DNA of 64,000 nt, taken from assembly GCA_017404555.1 (NCBI GenBank), contig JAFRCD010000005.1, positions 84,329-148,328 of the forward strand. Reading direction: 5' to 3'. The DNA is from Bacilli bacterium. Lineage in GTDB: Bacteria; Bacillota_I; Bacilli_A; RF39; UBA660. Positions 8,081-16,242 of the stretch are shown one piece after another. The notes below the pieces were generated by a model. It saw only the letters and a list, made by a program, of their open reading frames with translations. It was not told the DNA's origin and made no database searches. Position 1 is the first letter of the stretch, and each line of letters begins with the position of its first letter. The position numbers and the translations under genes were made by a program.

Positions 8081-8179
8081 ATGAAAAAAAAGAATAATAT
8101 ATTTATCAAAGTAGTCGCTATTATCATGATTGTTGCTATGTTAGCTAGTTTTGTTAGTATAATCGTTTCCTTATTTTAA
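8081..8179 (+). CDS. 32-aa membrane peptide, Prli42/DUF4044-like
   Basis: Short gene: MKKKNNIFIKVVAIIMIVAM, then a hydrophobic stretch ending in SLF. It has an own promoter and an AGGTGG Shine-Dalgarno at proper distance. A tri-lysine start followed by one transmembrane helix with IMIVAMLAS resembles the Bacilli miniproteins of the DUF4044/Prli42 type, the latter a membrane anchor for the stressosome in Listeria. The family match is by shape and a few residues, so function is tentative. It stands alone between spoIIM and thyA on the opposite strand. Confidence 0.6.
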   Translation: MKKKNNIFIKVVAIIMIVAMLASFVSIIVSLF

Positions 8180-8182
8180 TTA

Positions 8183-8210
8183 CATATAAAAAAGAGAAAT
8201 AACTTCTCTT
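8183..8210 (-). terminator. Terminator of thyA
   Basis: 7-bp stem AAGAGAA / TTCTCTT (8192-8198, 8204-8210). On the minus strand it is followed by TTTTTTATATG. Confidence 0.65.
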
Positions 8211-9216
8211 ATATTCCTAAAGGGAACCTCAATTGGGGGTTTTTCTTTTTTATTTTTTGAAGAGGATAACCTTCTACTTTAATATCCTCTAATTTAATAT
8301 CATAGAAATCACTTTTCTCTTCATTAATCATTATCTTTGGATCACAATTAATTGGTTCTCTATTTAACATTTCAATAGCTTGCGCAATATGACGATCATA
8401 AATCTGTATATTATCATATTGCCAAGTAAACTGCCCTACTTCTAAGCCTAAATCTCTAGCTATTAAGTGTTGAAAAACTAGATATTGTACTTGATTAATA
8501 CAACCAGCTGTCGCGAAATCACTACTCCTTTGTTTTAAGGACATATCTAAATAGTCTTTACCATCCCATTCATGACGTACATTAAAAGTAGTAAGATAAG
8601 CACAAGGTTTAAGACCATGAGGATCTTTAAAATCATCTGTCTGCCACATACTAATAATATGTCTTCTACCATCAGGATCACGTCTTAAATCATCTAAAAG
8701 TTCATGGACACTATTATGTCTTCTAATCGTTTCACCATAGGCAGCACCAATAGTTCTAGTATTATCAACTTCCCATTCATCCCACCAATGAACATTATAT
8801 TTATCAGCCAAAACATCTAAATCATTAGAGGCGTCCTGGTATATCCATAAAAGTTCACCAATACTTTTTTTAACCGCAATCGGTCTAAGGGTTACAAAAG
8901 GACTTTCTCCTTTAGAAATATCGTAAGTCATAATTCCCTTAGTTGTTCGTCCATGGTTTAAACTAAGAGTGTGAGCTGGTTCTCCATCTTCATACTTTGG
9001 ACGAGGATTATGATCAAGTGTACCTCTTGTTAAAATATCATCAAATAATACTTTGGTATACATATCCCCTTTGGTACCAATCATATTGCCATCTTTATCA
9101 AGTAAACGCCCATTCATCACTTTTGGTTCTTCATAACTAGTCTTATCTAAGACTAATTCTTTTTCACCCCAAGCCAGTTTCTGTAAATTAACACGATCAA
9201 CATCAAAATTCTTCAT
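8209..9216 (-). CDS. thyA: Thymidylate synthase (ThyA)
   Basis: 335 aa; converts dUMP to dTMP with methylene-tetrahydrofolate. The active-site cysteine lies in LKPCAYLTTFNVR, the dUMP-binding arginines in DPDGRRHIISMWQ, and SLKQRSSDFATAG and FTWQYDNIQIYDRHI are the conserved nucleotide-binding segments. It is longer than the 264-aa E. coli enzyme because of an N-terminal extension of about 60 residues and an insertion around 85-150, as in the long Firmicutes form. AGGAGGG Shine-Dalgarno. No dihydrofolate reductase gene follows, unlike many thyA-folA pairs. Confidence 0.93.
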   Translation of the reverse strand: MKNFDVDRVNLQKLAWGEKELVLDKTSYEEPKVMNGRLLDKDGNMIGTKGDMYTKVLFDDILTRGTLDHNPRPKYEDGEPAHTLSLNHGRTTKGIMTYDISKGESPFVTLRPIAVKKSIGELLWIYQDASNDLDVLADKYNVHWWDEWEVDNTRTIGAAYGETIRRHNSVHELLDDLRRDPDGRRHIISMWQTDDFKDPHGLKPCAYLTTFNVRHEWDGKDYLDMSLKQRSSDFATAGCINQVQYLVFQHLIARDLGLEVGQFTWQYDNIQIYDRHIAQAIEMLNREPINCDPKIMINEEKSDFYDIKLEDIKVEGYPLQKIKKKNPQLRFPLGI

Positions 9217-9268
9217 AAAACCCTCCTATTAAATTAATTATATCAGACAAAAAAGAAAAAAGATATTA

Positions 9269-10240
9269 TTATCTTTCTCCTTCTTCCAACATGTTAGTAA
9301 TAAAAATACCATAACCCTTAGTAACATCATCTACTATCACATGTGTAACCGCACCAATAATCTTATTATCTTGAATAATTGGCGAACCACTCATTCCCTG
9401 TACTATTCCCCCAGTAGACTTTAATAATCTCTCATCATCAATCGCAAATAAAATGTTTTTAGTTTTACTGTTTGGATCAATTTTAATAATATTAATCGAA
9501 AACTCTTCTACTTGTTCATCACTAATAACTGTCCTAATAGTAGCTTTTCCAGTATGTATTTCCTTAGTAGCTGATACTTCTATTCTCTCATCATCACTAA
9601 TTTCATTAACTTGTCCAAAAATACCAGCTTTAGTATTCTTTTCCACATTTCCAATATCCGCATTAATATCATACTCAGCATTCTTTTCTCCTGCTTCTTG
9701 ATCAGTACTTTTCTTAATACTATCTACAGCTGCCTCATAAATTTTACCATCTTTAATCTCGAATTTAGATGCTGTATTCTTATCGACTATTTCATGTCCT
9801 AAAGCCCCAAATATTCTAGTATTGGGATCAATATAAGTAAGAGTTCCTATACCATTTATCTGGTCTTTAACATAAAGTCCTGTCTTTAATACCCCATTAT
9901 CATCTTTACTTAGATTGGTTGTGATTTTCTTAATATCATTATCTCTATAAACCTCAAAGATAAAATTATTATTAGAAGATTCACTATTTATAACTTCAAT
10001 CATTCTATCAATTGTATCTACTTCATGATTATTTATTCTAATGATTCGATCCCCTATTTTAAACTCTTTATTAGAATCCCCTTCAACATCATAAAGACCT
10101 ACTATCAATACTCCTTTGGAGTTTACTTCAATTCCTACTGTATTCCCACCAGGAATTATATATTTAGAATAAGCCCATGTATTAAGAGGAAAAATAGCTA
10201 ATACAAGCAATAATATTATTTTAGTAATCTTAGTCTTAAT
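9269..10240 (-). CDS. spoIVB: SpoIVB peptidase (forespore signalling serine protease)
   Basis: SpoIVB of peptidase family S55; secreted by the forespore to trigger pro-sigma-K processing. A signal-anchor is followed by a PDZ domain (~45-120) and the trypsin-like domain, with His in FGALGHEIV and Ser in GIVQGMSGSPI. The start is taken as ATT at 10240: AAGGAG lies 8 nt upstream, it gives a proper signal sequence MKTKITKIILLLVLA, and an in-frame TAA lies just 5'. The only standard alternative, TTG 10210, has no Shine-Dalgarno and removes all positive charges. The spore role is well supported; the start codon is inference. Confidence 0.88.
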   Translation of the reverse strand: MKTKITKIILLLVLAIFPLNTWAYSKYIIPGGNTVGIEVNSKGVLIVGLYDVEGDSNKEFKIGDRIIRINNHEVDTIDRMIEVINSESSNNNFIFEVYRDNDIKKITTNLSKDDNGVLKTGLYVKDQINGIGTLTYIDPNTRIFGALGHEIVDKNTASKFEIKDGKIYEAAVDSIKKSTDQEAGEKNAEYDINADIGNVEKNTKAGIFGQVNEISDDERIEVSATKEIHTGKATIRTVISDEQVEEFSINIIKIDPNSKTKNILFAIDDERLLKSTGGIVQGMSGSPIIQDNKIIGAVTHVIVDDVTKGYGIFITNMLEEGER

Positions 10241-10366
10241 AAAATCATCTCCTTACTTCAGTAATTAGTATTACCAAATAAGAATTATTAAAACTAACAC
10301 TATTTACCATTTTTTAAAGTTGCGAACCTATTAAATATGTGTTATATTATAATAGAGGTGAATTAT

Positions 10367-11053
10367 ATGAATGAACAATCAATTAGAGATAGAGCTAGAT
10401 TACACCAAGTATATATTGATGATAAAAGGATCCTTGATTCTAAAGAGCCAAGAGTAACTTACTATGATCCCCCTGAGAGACCTAGAAAAGTAAGAAAAAG
10501 AAGAAAAAAAGTTCATCAAGGTAAAGTTGGTTTAATAATAGCTGGTCTTATTGTTGGTGGTATTGCGACTAAGACAATAGATTCATATATTGAAAAAGAA
10601 CGTATTTATGATAATCGTCTAGAAATAGAAGATGAGTTCCAAGATAAACTTTCTGAGTGCGATGATTATTTAGATATAGCCCACTACATTAATTCATTAG
10701 ATGCTACTAATCAACGTGGTATCATCTATTATTTAATGGATAATGTATATGATGGCAAAGCCGAAGAAAAAGACCTTCCAGTAGATAAAGAAGATGCTGA
10801 AAAAATATTTAGTCAATTAAATTATAATGATGCCCCTAACTTAGAAATCTATGCTAGAGAGTTAGGTTATTATACAGTAGATGATTATTTCGATAAAGAA
10901 GATAAATTTTTAACTAATATGGCTAAAGTTAGGATGTCAGAAAAAACGGCTAATCGCTATCAAATGGAATTAAATGAAATAATTAATCAAGAAGATTCAT
11001 TTAATGCAGATTACCCTGATAATGAATTAGGTAATCCTGGTATGAATAAATAG
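10367..11053 (+). CDS. Hypothetical protein with one central transmembrane segment
   Basis: 228 aa. A basic N-terminal region with PPERPRKVRKRRKK precedes a single transmembrane helix (about residues 55-77, GLIIAGLIVGGIATKTI), followed by an acidic mostly helical domain rich in Asp/Glu/Tyr. This fits type II topology with the domain outside. ATG 10367 follows AGAGGTGA; an ATG 30 nt upstream precedes the -10-like TATAAT at 10348-10353 and is rejected. The next gene begins 9 nt later with the same AGAGGTGAATTAT leader. Family not recognised. Confidence 0.75.
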   Translation: MNEQSIRDRARLHQVYIDDKRILDSKEPRVTYYDPPERPRKVRKRRKKVHQGKVGLIIAGLIVGGIATKTIDSYIEKERIYDNRLEIEDEFQDKLSECDDYLDIAHYINSLDATNQRGIIYYLMDNVYDGKAEEKDLPVDKEDAEKIFSQLNYNDAPNLEIYARELGYYTVDDYFDKEDKFLTNMAKVRMSEKTANRYQMELNEIINQEDSFNADYPDNELGNPGMNK

Positions 11054-11062
11054 AGGTGAATT

Positions 11063-11278
11063 ATGGAAATAGAACAAGTCCTAATTAATGGTGTATACTA
11101 CAATATATTAGATAAAATAGATTATCAAAACACCACTTACTTTTACTTACAAAACGATGCCAACGATAATCTATTAATTCAAAAATTAAATAATAAAAAT
11201 CTAGTTAATCTAGATAGTGATGAAGAAATAAATACAGCTTTATTACTATATGCTGAGAATAATATAAAAGATGCTTAA
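11063..11278 (+). CDS. Small hypothetical protein
   Basis: 71 aa, acidic, probably beta-rich (EQVLINGVYYNILDKIDYQN ...). The pattern of a short strand-turn-strand with YFYLQND resembles the DUF1292-like small proteins, but the match is weak. AGAGGTGA Shine-Dalgarno. It follows the membrane protein gene by 9 nt and ends in a bidirectional terminator shared with xseB. Confidence 0.65.
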   Translation: MEIEQVLINGVYYNILDKIDYQNTTYFYLQNDANDNLLIQKLNNKNLVNLDSDEEINTALLLYAENNIKDA

Positions 11279-11292
11279 TTAAGCATCTTTTT
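11266..11292. terminator. Bidirectional terminator between convergent genes
   Basis: Perfect palindrome AAAGATGCTTAA / TTAAGCATCTTT flanked by A and T runs. It contains the stop codons of both the 71-aa gene and xseB. Confidence 0.8.
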
Positions 11293-11512
11293 CTAATTCA
11301 AAATCTTCTAAAGTATTATCTTCTTTTACTATTTTATTAAGAGATTTTTCAGCTTCCTTAAGCTTCTTATCACATTCCTTAGCAAGTTCCATTGCCTTAT
11401 TAAATTCAGCAATAGAGTCATCTAAAGATATTTCTCCATTCTCTAGTTTGCTAACAATACTTTCTAACTCTTCTAAATTTTGTTCAAATGTCTTCACTTT
11501 CTTTTCAGCCAT
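11279..11512 (-). CDS. xseB: Exodeoxyribonuclease VII small subunit
   Basis: 77-aa helical protein with the XseB signature FEQNLEELESIVSKLENGEI followed by SLDDSIAEFNKAMELAKECD. It assembles with XseA into the nuclease that degrades single-stranded DNA. AAGGAGG Shine-Dalgarno. It follows xseA by 13 nt in the operon nusB-xseA-xseB. Confidence 0.93.
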   Translation of the reverse strand: MAEKKVKTFEQNLEELESIVSKLENGEISLDDSIAEFNKAMELAKECDKKLKEAEKSLNKIVKEDNTLEDFELEKDA

Positions 11513-11525
11513 TTTTATTACCTCC

Positions 11526-12779
11526 TTATATTACTTCCACATTTATTTTACCATCACTAAACTCAATATCTAGTTTATCTTTTTTATTAACTAGTTTAGC
11601 ACTATTAATAACTTTATTATCCTTTCTTGTAAGGGTATATCCCCTCTTTAATGTATTAAGTGGTGATATATTATCAAGCCTAGTAATTAAGTTTAAATAA
11701 TTATTCTTTTCTATTTCCAATAGTTTTTCAGGTTTTTTAAAGATAAAACTACTTTTAATACTTTGTAATCTATTCTTAGAATCAGCAAGTAGTAATTTCA
11801 TATTAGTTCTTAATTTTTCATAAATCATATCAAATTGCTGTTCCTTAGCAACATATAAATTATTAGGATTAGTAAAAATATATCTACTAGTTATCTTCTT
11901 TAAATCTACTTTACAAATATTCAATTTATTCAATACTTGTTTTTTTACTCTAATCATTAAACTATCTAAATAGTTTTCAACATCACTTTTATTAGGTACC
12001 GCCAACTCAGCCGCTCCTGTTGGAGTTGGTGCTCTAAGGTCAGCTACAAAATCAGCAATTGTAAAGTCCACTTCATGACCAACAGCACTAATAATTGGTA
12101 TTTTAGAATTAAAGATTGCGCGAGCCACTATTTCTTCATTAAATGCCCACAAATCTTCAATTGATCCTCCACCTCTACCAACTATTAAAGTATCAATATC
12201 AAAGTTTTCAGCATTTTCTATCTGTTTAACAATAGAATACTTAGCTTCTTCACCTTGAACTAATGCTGGTAGAAGAATAGTTTTTACATGTGGCCATCTT
12301 CTCTTAATTGTTGATAAGATATCTCTAATAGCCGCTCCTGTTGGAGCTGTTACAATTCCAATTGTCTGTGGTATTTTAGGAATTGGTTTCTTATACTTAT
12401 CTAAGAATAGTCCTTCTTCTTCAAGTTTCTTCTTTAGTTGTTCATAAGCAATATATAGATTCCCTACTCCATCTTCTAACATTTCATTAACATATATCTG
12501 ATACGTACCACTAGCTTCATAAACACTTATCTTACCTGTAACCAAGACATTCATACCATCTTCAGGTGTAAATAAAACCTTCTTAGTATTAGTTGAAAAC
12601 ATAATAGCATTAATCCTAGTATTTTCATCTTTTAAAGTAAAATAGAAATGTCCTCTACTATGGGCTTTAAAATTACTTATTTCCCCTTTTAAGAACACTT
12701 GATTAAGATTGATATCATTATCAATCTTATATTTAATATATTTAGTAAGTTGGGTAATTGTAATATACTTATCTTCCAT
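11526..12779 (-). CDS. xseA: Exodeoxyribonuclease VII large subunit
   Basis: 417 aa, the usual length. N-terminal OB-fold (YITITQLTKYIK ... ISNFKAHSRGHFYFTLKDE, ~5-100), catalytic domain with PTGAAIRDI, GRGGGSIEDLWAFNEE, SAVGHEVDFT and DLRAPTPTGAAE, then a long coiled-coil. ATG 12779 (GAGG 6-9 nt upstream) is preferred over 12791. It overlaps the nusB stop by 11 nt, indicating translational coupling. Confidence 0.95.
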   Translation of the reverse strand: MEDKYITITQLTKYIKYKIDNDINLNQVFLKGEISNFKAHSRGHFYFTLKDENTRINAIMFSTNTKKVLFTPEDGMNVLVTGKISVYEASGTYQIYVNEMLEDGVGNLYIAYEQLKKKLEEEGLFLDKYKKPIPKIPQTIGIVTAPTGAAIRDILSTIKRRWPHVKTILLPALVQGEEAKYSIVKQIENAENFDIDTLIVGRGGGSIEDLWAFNEEIVARAIFNSKIPIISAVGHEVDFTIADFVADLRAPTPTGAAELAVPNKSDVENYLDSLMIRVKKQVLNKLNICKVDLKKITSRYIFTNPNNLYVAKEQQFDMIYEKLRTNMKLLLADSKNRLQSIKSSFIFKKPEKLLEIEKNNYLNLITRLDNISPLNTLKRGYTLTRKDNKVINSAKLVNKKDKLDIEFSDGKINVEVI

Positions 12780-13179
12780 CTGGAACCTCATTATGATAAA
12801 TACTATCTAAAACACCATTAATCATCTTTACAACTTTATCATCAGAATATAGTTTAGATAATTCAACAGCTTCATTAATCGCTACTATTGGTGGTACATC
12901 AGTATAAAGAAGTTCATAAATACCCAAAGAAAGAATAGCTCTATCAACTTTACTTAAACGATCAACAGTCCAATTCTTCAGATATTTATTAGCATATTTA
13001 TCAATTTTTTTCTGATTCTTAATTATTTCCTTTACTGAAGTATCAACAAATTCATTTTCTACTTCTAATTGTTCTTTAATAATCGCATCAACATCATAGG
13101 TGATATCACTACCATCCATAATATATATTTGATATAAAACATTTACAATAATATTTCTAAGTTCACTTCTAGTTTTCAT
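12769..13179 (-). CDS. nusB: Transcription antitermination factor NusB
   Basis: 136-aa all-helical protein that binds boxA RNA with S10 during rRNA transcription antitermination. Family features are RSELRNIIVNVLYQIYIMD at the start and ILSLGIYELLYTDVPPIVAINEAVELSKLY in the C-terminal half. GGTGAT Shine-Dalgarno. First gene of nusB-xseA-xseB, an arrangement common in Firmicutes. Confidence 0.92.
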   Translation of the reverse strand: MKTRSELRNIIVNVLYQIYIMDGSDITYDVDAIIKEQLEVENEFVDTSVKEIIKNQKKIDKYANKYLKNWTVDRLSKVDRAILSLGIYELLYTDVPPIVAINEAVELSKLYSDDKVVKMINGVLDSIYHNEVPDGR

Positions 13180-13207
13180 TTATATCACCAAATCTATTGT
13201 ACCATAA

Positions 13208-13240
13208 TAAAAAAAATAAGTCATTACTTGACTTATTTTT
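13208..13240 (-). terminator. Terminator of the 75-aa gene
   Basis: Stem AAATAAGTCA / TGACTTATTT (13214-13223, 13229-13238), followed on the minus strand by a run of T. Confidence 0.7.
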
Positions 13241-13460
13241 GTTTTGACTTTTTACGACTTTTTTGTAATATTTTTTCATTATTGCGAAGAAAGTTTTCTT
13301 CATCAATGTCGGCTGCCAAATAAGACATATTAGGTTTTCCACCCCACTCTGGATCATCAACAACATATTCAGGTGGATTATAGCTCGCCATACCACTTTC
13401 ATCTACATCAGCAAAATCATTACTAACTGGATCATAATCAATGGCATCGTAATTAAACAT
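13233..13460 (-). CDS. Small acidic hypothetical protein
   Basis: 75 aa. The N-terminal two thirds is acidic and Asp/Tyr/Pro rich (MFNYDAIDYDPVSNDFADVD) and the tail is basic (KILQKSRKKSKQK). GGGAGG Shine-Dalgarno and a strong own promoter (TTGAAA-17-TATAAT) support it over the overlapping frame. Single-gene unit between mutS and nusB. No family recognised. Confidence 0.7.
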   Translation of the reverse strand: MFNYDAIDYDPVSNDFADVDESGMASYNPPEYVVDDPEWGGKPNMSYLAADIDEENFLRNNEKILQKSRKKSKQK

Positions 13461-13487
13461 CCAAACACCTCCCCAAGTTCCGCATAA

Positions 13488-13516
13488 ATTATACCATAAT
13501 TAGTGTAATGTTTCAA
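13488..13516 (-). promoter_or_regulatory. Promoter of the 75-aa gene
   Basis: Minus strand -35 TTGAAA (13511-13516), 17-nt spacer ending in TATGG, extended -10 TGGTATAAT (-10 at 13488-13493). Confidence 0.7.
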
Positions 13517-13522
13517 GTTGAA

Positions 13523-16078
13523 TTACTCCTTTTCCACCTCTTCTTTTAACTCTGCCAAAAAGGTCAAAGCATCTAGTGGAGTCATCTCTAAAGGATTGAT
13601 ATCTCTTATTTTTTCTTCTAAATAATTATTTTGTTCCATTTCATAGTTGATGCTTTCATCAAACAAATTAGTTTGAACTATTCCTGTATTAGGAGTTTTG
13701 TTTCCTTCTTTTTCATAGATATCCAAAATTTCTTTACTTCTTTTAATCAATTCATTAGGTAATCCTGCTAGTTTCCCTACATGAAGACCATAACTCTTAT
13801 CGACAGAACCATCAGCTATTTTATGAAGGAACGTAATATTACCCTTTTCTTCCTTAACTGTGACATGAATATTCTTAAGATGTTTTAGTCTTTTATCTAG
13901 TGAGGTCAATTCATGATAATGAGTAGAAAATAATGTCTTTGCCTGTACTTTATTATGAATATACTCTAAAATAGCTTGAGCAAGAGCCATACCATCATAA
14001 GTGGCTGTTCCCCTACCTAATTCATCAAATAGTATCAAACTATTCTTAGTAGCATTTTTTATCGCAAAGCAAGCTTCCTTCATTTCTACCATAAAGGTTG
14101 ATTCACCACTAACTAAGTCATCACTAGCACCTATTCTAGTAAATATTCGATCAAATATTGGTATTTTACATGACTTACAAGGGACAAAAGATCCCATTTG
14201 AGCCATAATAGCAATTAAAGCACATTGCCGCATATAAGTGGATTTACCAGCCATATTAGGACCAGTAATAAGTAATATATTAGTATCCTTATCCATAATA
14301 ATATCATTCGCAACATATCCATCAGTAAGAACATGCTCTACTACTGGGTGTCTAGCCTCTACTATTTCTATCTCGTGATTATCAGTAAATTCCGGTCTAA
14401 CATAATTATTATTATCAGCTAGAATTGAAAATGCTTGTAACATATCAATTTCCCCAATGATTTTAGCATTCTTCTGAATCTTATCAATATATCTTTTTAC
14501 TACTTCACAGATATCCATAAATAATTTATATTCTAGATTAATTATCTTCTCTTCAGCAGTTAGGATAATCTGTTCCTTTTCTTTTAATTCCGGAGTAATA
14601 AAGCGTTCACTATTAGATAGAGTTTGTCTTCTTTCATACCCATATTCATCTTTAATTAAATGCTTTTGACTACGAGTTACTTCAATATAATAACCGAAGA
14701 CTTTATTATACCCTACCTTTAAATTCTTAATACCTGTTCTCTTTCTCTCTTTATTCTCAATTTCTAATAAAAAGTCTTTCGAATTAGTTGATACATTTTT
14801 TAATTCATCTAATTCCTTGTTGTAACCCTCTTTAATCAAATCTCCTTCATGTAGTGTCAAAGGTGCATCTTCATTAATAGATTTATCTAATAATAGATAT
14901 AGTTCCTCTAAACGTTCTATTTTCTTATCATATTTCAATTCCTCTAGTATTTTAGCAATTCCTGGTAAATGAGCTAAAGAGTTCTTAAGTTGTATTAAAT
15001 CCTTAGCATTCAAATTACCATAACTGATTCTTCCTACTAATCTTTCTAAATCATAAACAGATGAAAGTTCATTTATTAAATCATCTCTTAGAATAAATGA
15101 TGTTGATAAAGTACTAACTATATCTAATCTTCTATTAATTTCTTTTTTATTAGTAAGAGGATTTAAAATAGAATGTTTAATAAATCTCGAACCAATAGCT
15201 GTTTTAGCTTTATCAAGTAACCAAAACAAACTATACATCCGATCATTTTTTCTAATAGTTTCAATTAATTCTAAATTCTTTTCAGTATTGACATCAAATT
15301 GCAATCTATCATCAGCCGTAATTAAATTAGCTTTTTGTAAGTGTAAAAGACTACTCTTTTTTGTATCAACGATATAACAAAGTAAATGTTTAATACTACT
15401 AACTAGTCTAATGTCTGATATATCATGATAAATATAATCATACTTATCATCTTCTAATAAATTATCAGCAAAACTAATAAAAATATTATAAGTACTTCTT
15501 AAAATATTTACTAATTTCCGATCTACTTTACTATTAACAATTACTTCTTTAAAATCCCATTTAACTATTTCCGCCACTACTCTATTTAGATCATTATCAA
15601 TTAAAAAAGTATTAACCTCACCTGTAGACACATCAGAAAAAGCCACTCCATAACAATAATCAAAGTAATAAAGTGATGCAATATAATTATTACTTTTACT
15701 ATCTAATCCTTCATCTAGTCTAGTCCCTTTAGTAACTACTTGAACAACCTCTCTTTTAACCATTCCTTTTGTTTCTTTAGGATCTTCCATTTGTTCACAA
15801 ATAGCGACTTTATAACCTTTTTCAATTAAAGCATCTACATATCCAGCATAAGCTTTATGAGGGACACCACACATTGGTACTCTTTTTTCTAAACCAGCTT
15901 GTTTACCAGTTAAAGTTAATTCTAATACTTGTGAACATAAAGTAGCATCTTCAAAAAACATCTCATAGAAATCACCAAGGCGAAAAAAGATAATCGTATC
16001 ATCATAATTATCTTTAATTTCCATGTACTGTCTCATCATGGGACTAAGTTTTGATCGATCTACTTCGCTTCTTTTCAT
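13523..16078 (-). CDS. mutS: DNA mismatch repair protein MutS
   Basis: 851 aa, full-length MutS. The mismatch-reading Phe-x-Glu lies in GDFYEMF (Phe37, Glu39); domains II-IV span ~120-570; ATPase Walker A GPNMAGKSTYM, Walker B LILFDELGRGTATYDG and the STHYHEL switch follow; the C-terminal helices mediate dimerisation. The start has no clear Shine-Dalgarno: TATAAT lies 7 nt before the ATG, so the mRNA could be leaderless or the -10 match may be fortuitous. mutL does not follow, unlike the usual mutSL pair. Confidence 0.96.
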   Translation of the reverse strand: MKRSEVDRSKLSPMMRQYMEIKDNYDDTIIFFRLGDFYEMFFEDATLCSQVLELTLTGKQAGLEKRVPMCGVPHKAYAGYVDALIEKGYKVAICEQMEDPKETKGMVKREVVQVVTKGTRLDEGLDSKSNNYIASLYYFDYCYGVAFSDVSTGEVNTFLIDNDLNRVVAEIVKWDFKEVIVNSKVDRKLVNILRSTYNIFISFADNLLEDDKYDYIYHDISDIRLVSSIKHLLCYIVDTKKSSLLHLQKANLITADDRLQFDVNTEKNLELIETIRKNDRMYSLFWLLDKAKTAIGSRFIKHSILNPLTNKKEINRRLDIVSTLSTSFILRDDLINELSSVYDLERLVGRISYGNLNAKDLIQLKNSLAHLPGIAKILEELKYDKKIERLEELYLLLDKSINEDAPLTLHEGDLIKEGYNKELDELKNVSTNSKDFLLEIENKERKRTGIKNLKVGYNKVFGYYIEVTRSQKHLIKDEYGYERRQTLSNSERFITPELKEKEQIILTAEEKIINLEYKLFMDICEVVKRYIDKIQKNAKIIGEIDMLQAFSILADNNNYVRPEFTDNHEIEIVEARHPVVEHVLTDGYVANDIIMDKDTNILLITGPNMAGKSTYMRQCALIAIMAQMGSFVPCKSCKIPIFDRIFTRIGASDDLVSGESTFMVEMKEACFAIKNATKNSLILFDELGRGTATYDGMALAQAILEYIHNKVQAKTLFSTHYHELTSLDKRLKHLKNIHVTVKEEKGNITFLHKIADGSVDKSYGLHVGKLAGLPNELIKRSKEILDIYEKEGNKTPNTGIVQTNLFDESINYEMEQNNYLEEKIRDINPLEMTPLDALTFLAELKEEVEKE

Positions 16079-16104
16079 AAGATATATTATAAAATAAAAT
16101 AATT

Positions 16105-16127
16105 AAAAAAGCCATAATTAAATGACT
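16105..16127 (-). terminator. Terminator of the 33-aa gene
   Basis: On the minus strand, AGTCAT / ATGGCT (one G-U pair) followed by TTTTTT, directly after the stop of the small gene at 16129. Confidence 0.6.
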
Positions 16128-16128
16128 T

Positions 16129-16230
16129 TTATCTTCCTCCCATAGCTTGTTTATTCTTTTTAGTTTTACTCTTCTTCTCTTTTTTAGGTTTTTCTTTTTT
16201 AACAATACTACTTAAACTCTTTAAAATCAT
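16129..16230 (-). CDS. 33-aa very basic peptide
   Basis: Short gene encoding MILKSLSSIVKKEKPKKEKK then SKTKKNKQAMGGR. AAGGAG sits 6 nt before ATG, the stop is followed at once by a terminator hairpin, and the gene starts 12 nt after the PDZ-Lon protease gene, so it is the second gene of that unit. About 14 of 33 residues are Lys/Arg. No family recognised; a nucleic-acid-binding or spore-associated role would be speculation. Confidence 0.5.
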   Translation of the reverse strand: MILKSLSSIVKKEKPKKEKKSKTKKNKQAMGGR

Positions 16231-16242
16231 CTCTTACTCCTT

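Noticed and set aside
16072..16090. mutS as a leaderless mRNA (TATAAT 7 nt before ATG)
   Set aside because: The -35 (TGGCTT) is poor and AT-rich sequence makes chance -10 matches common; kept only as a remark.
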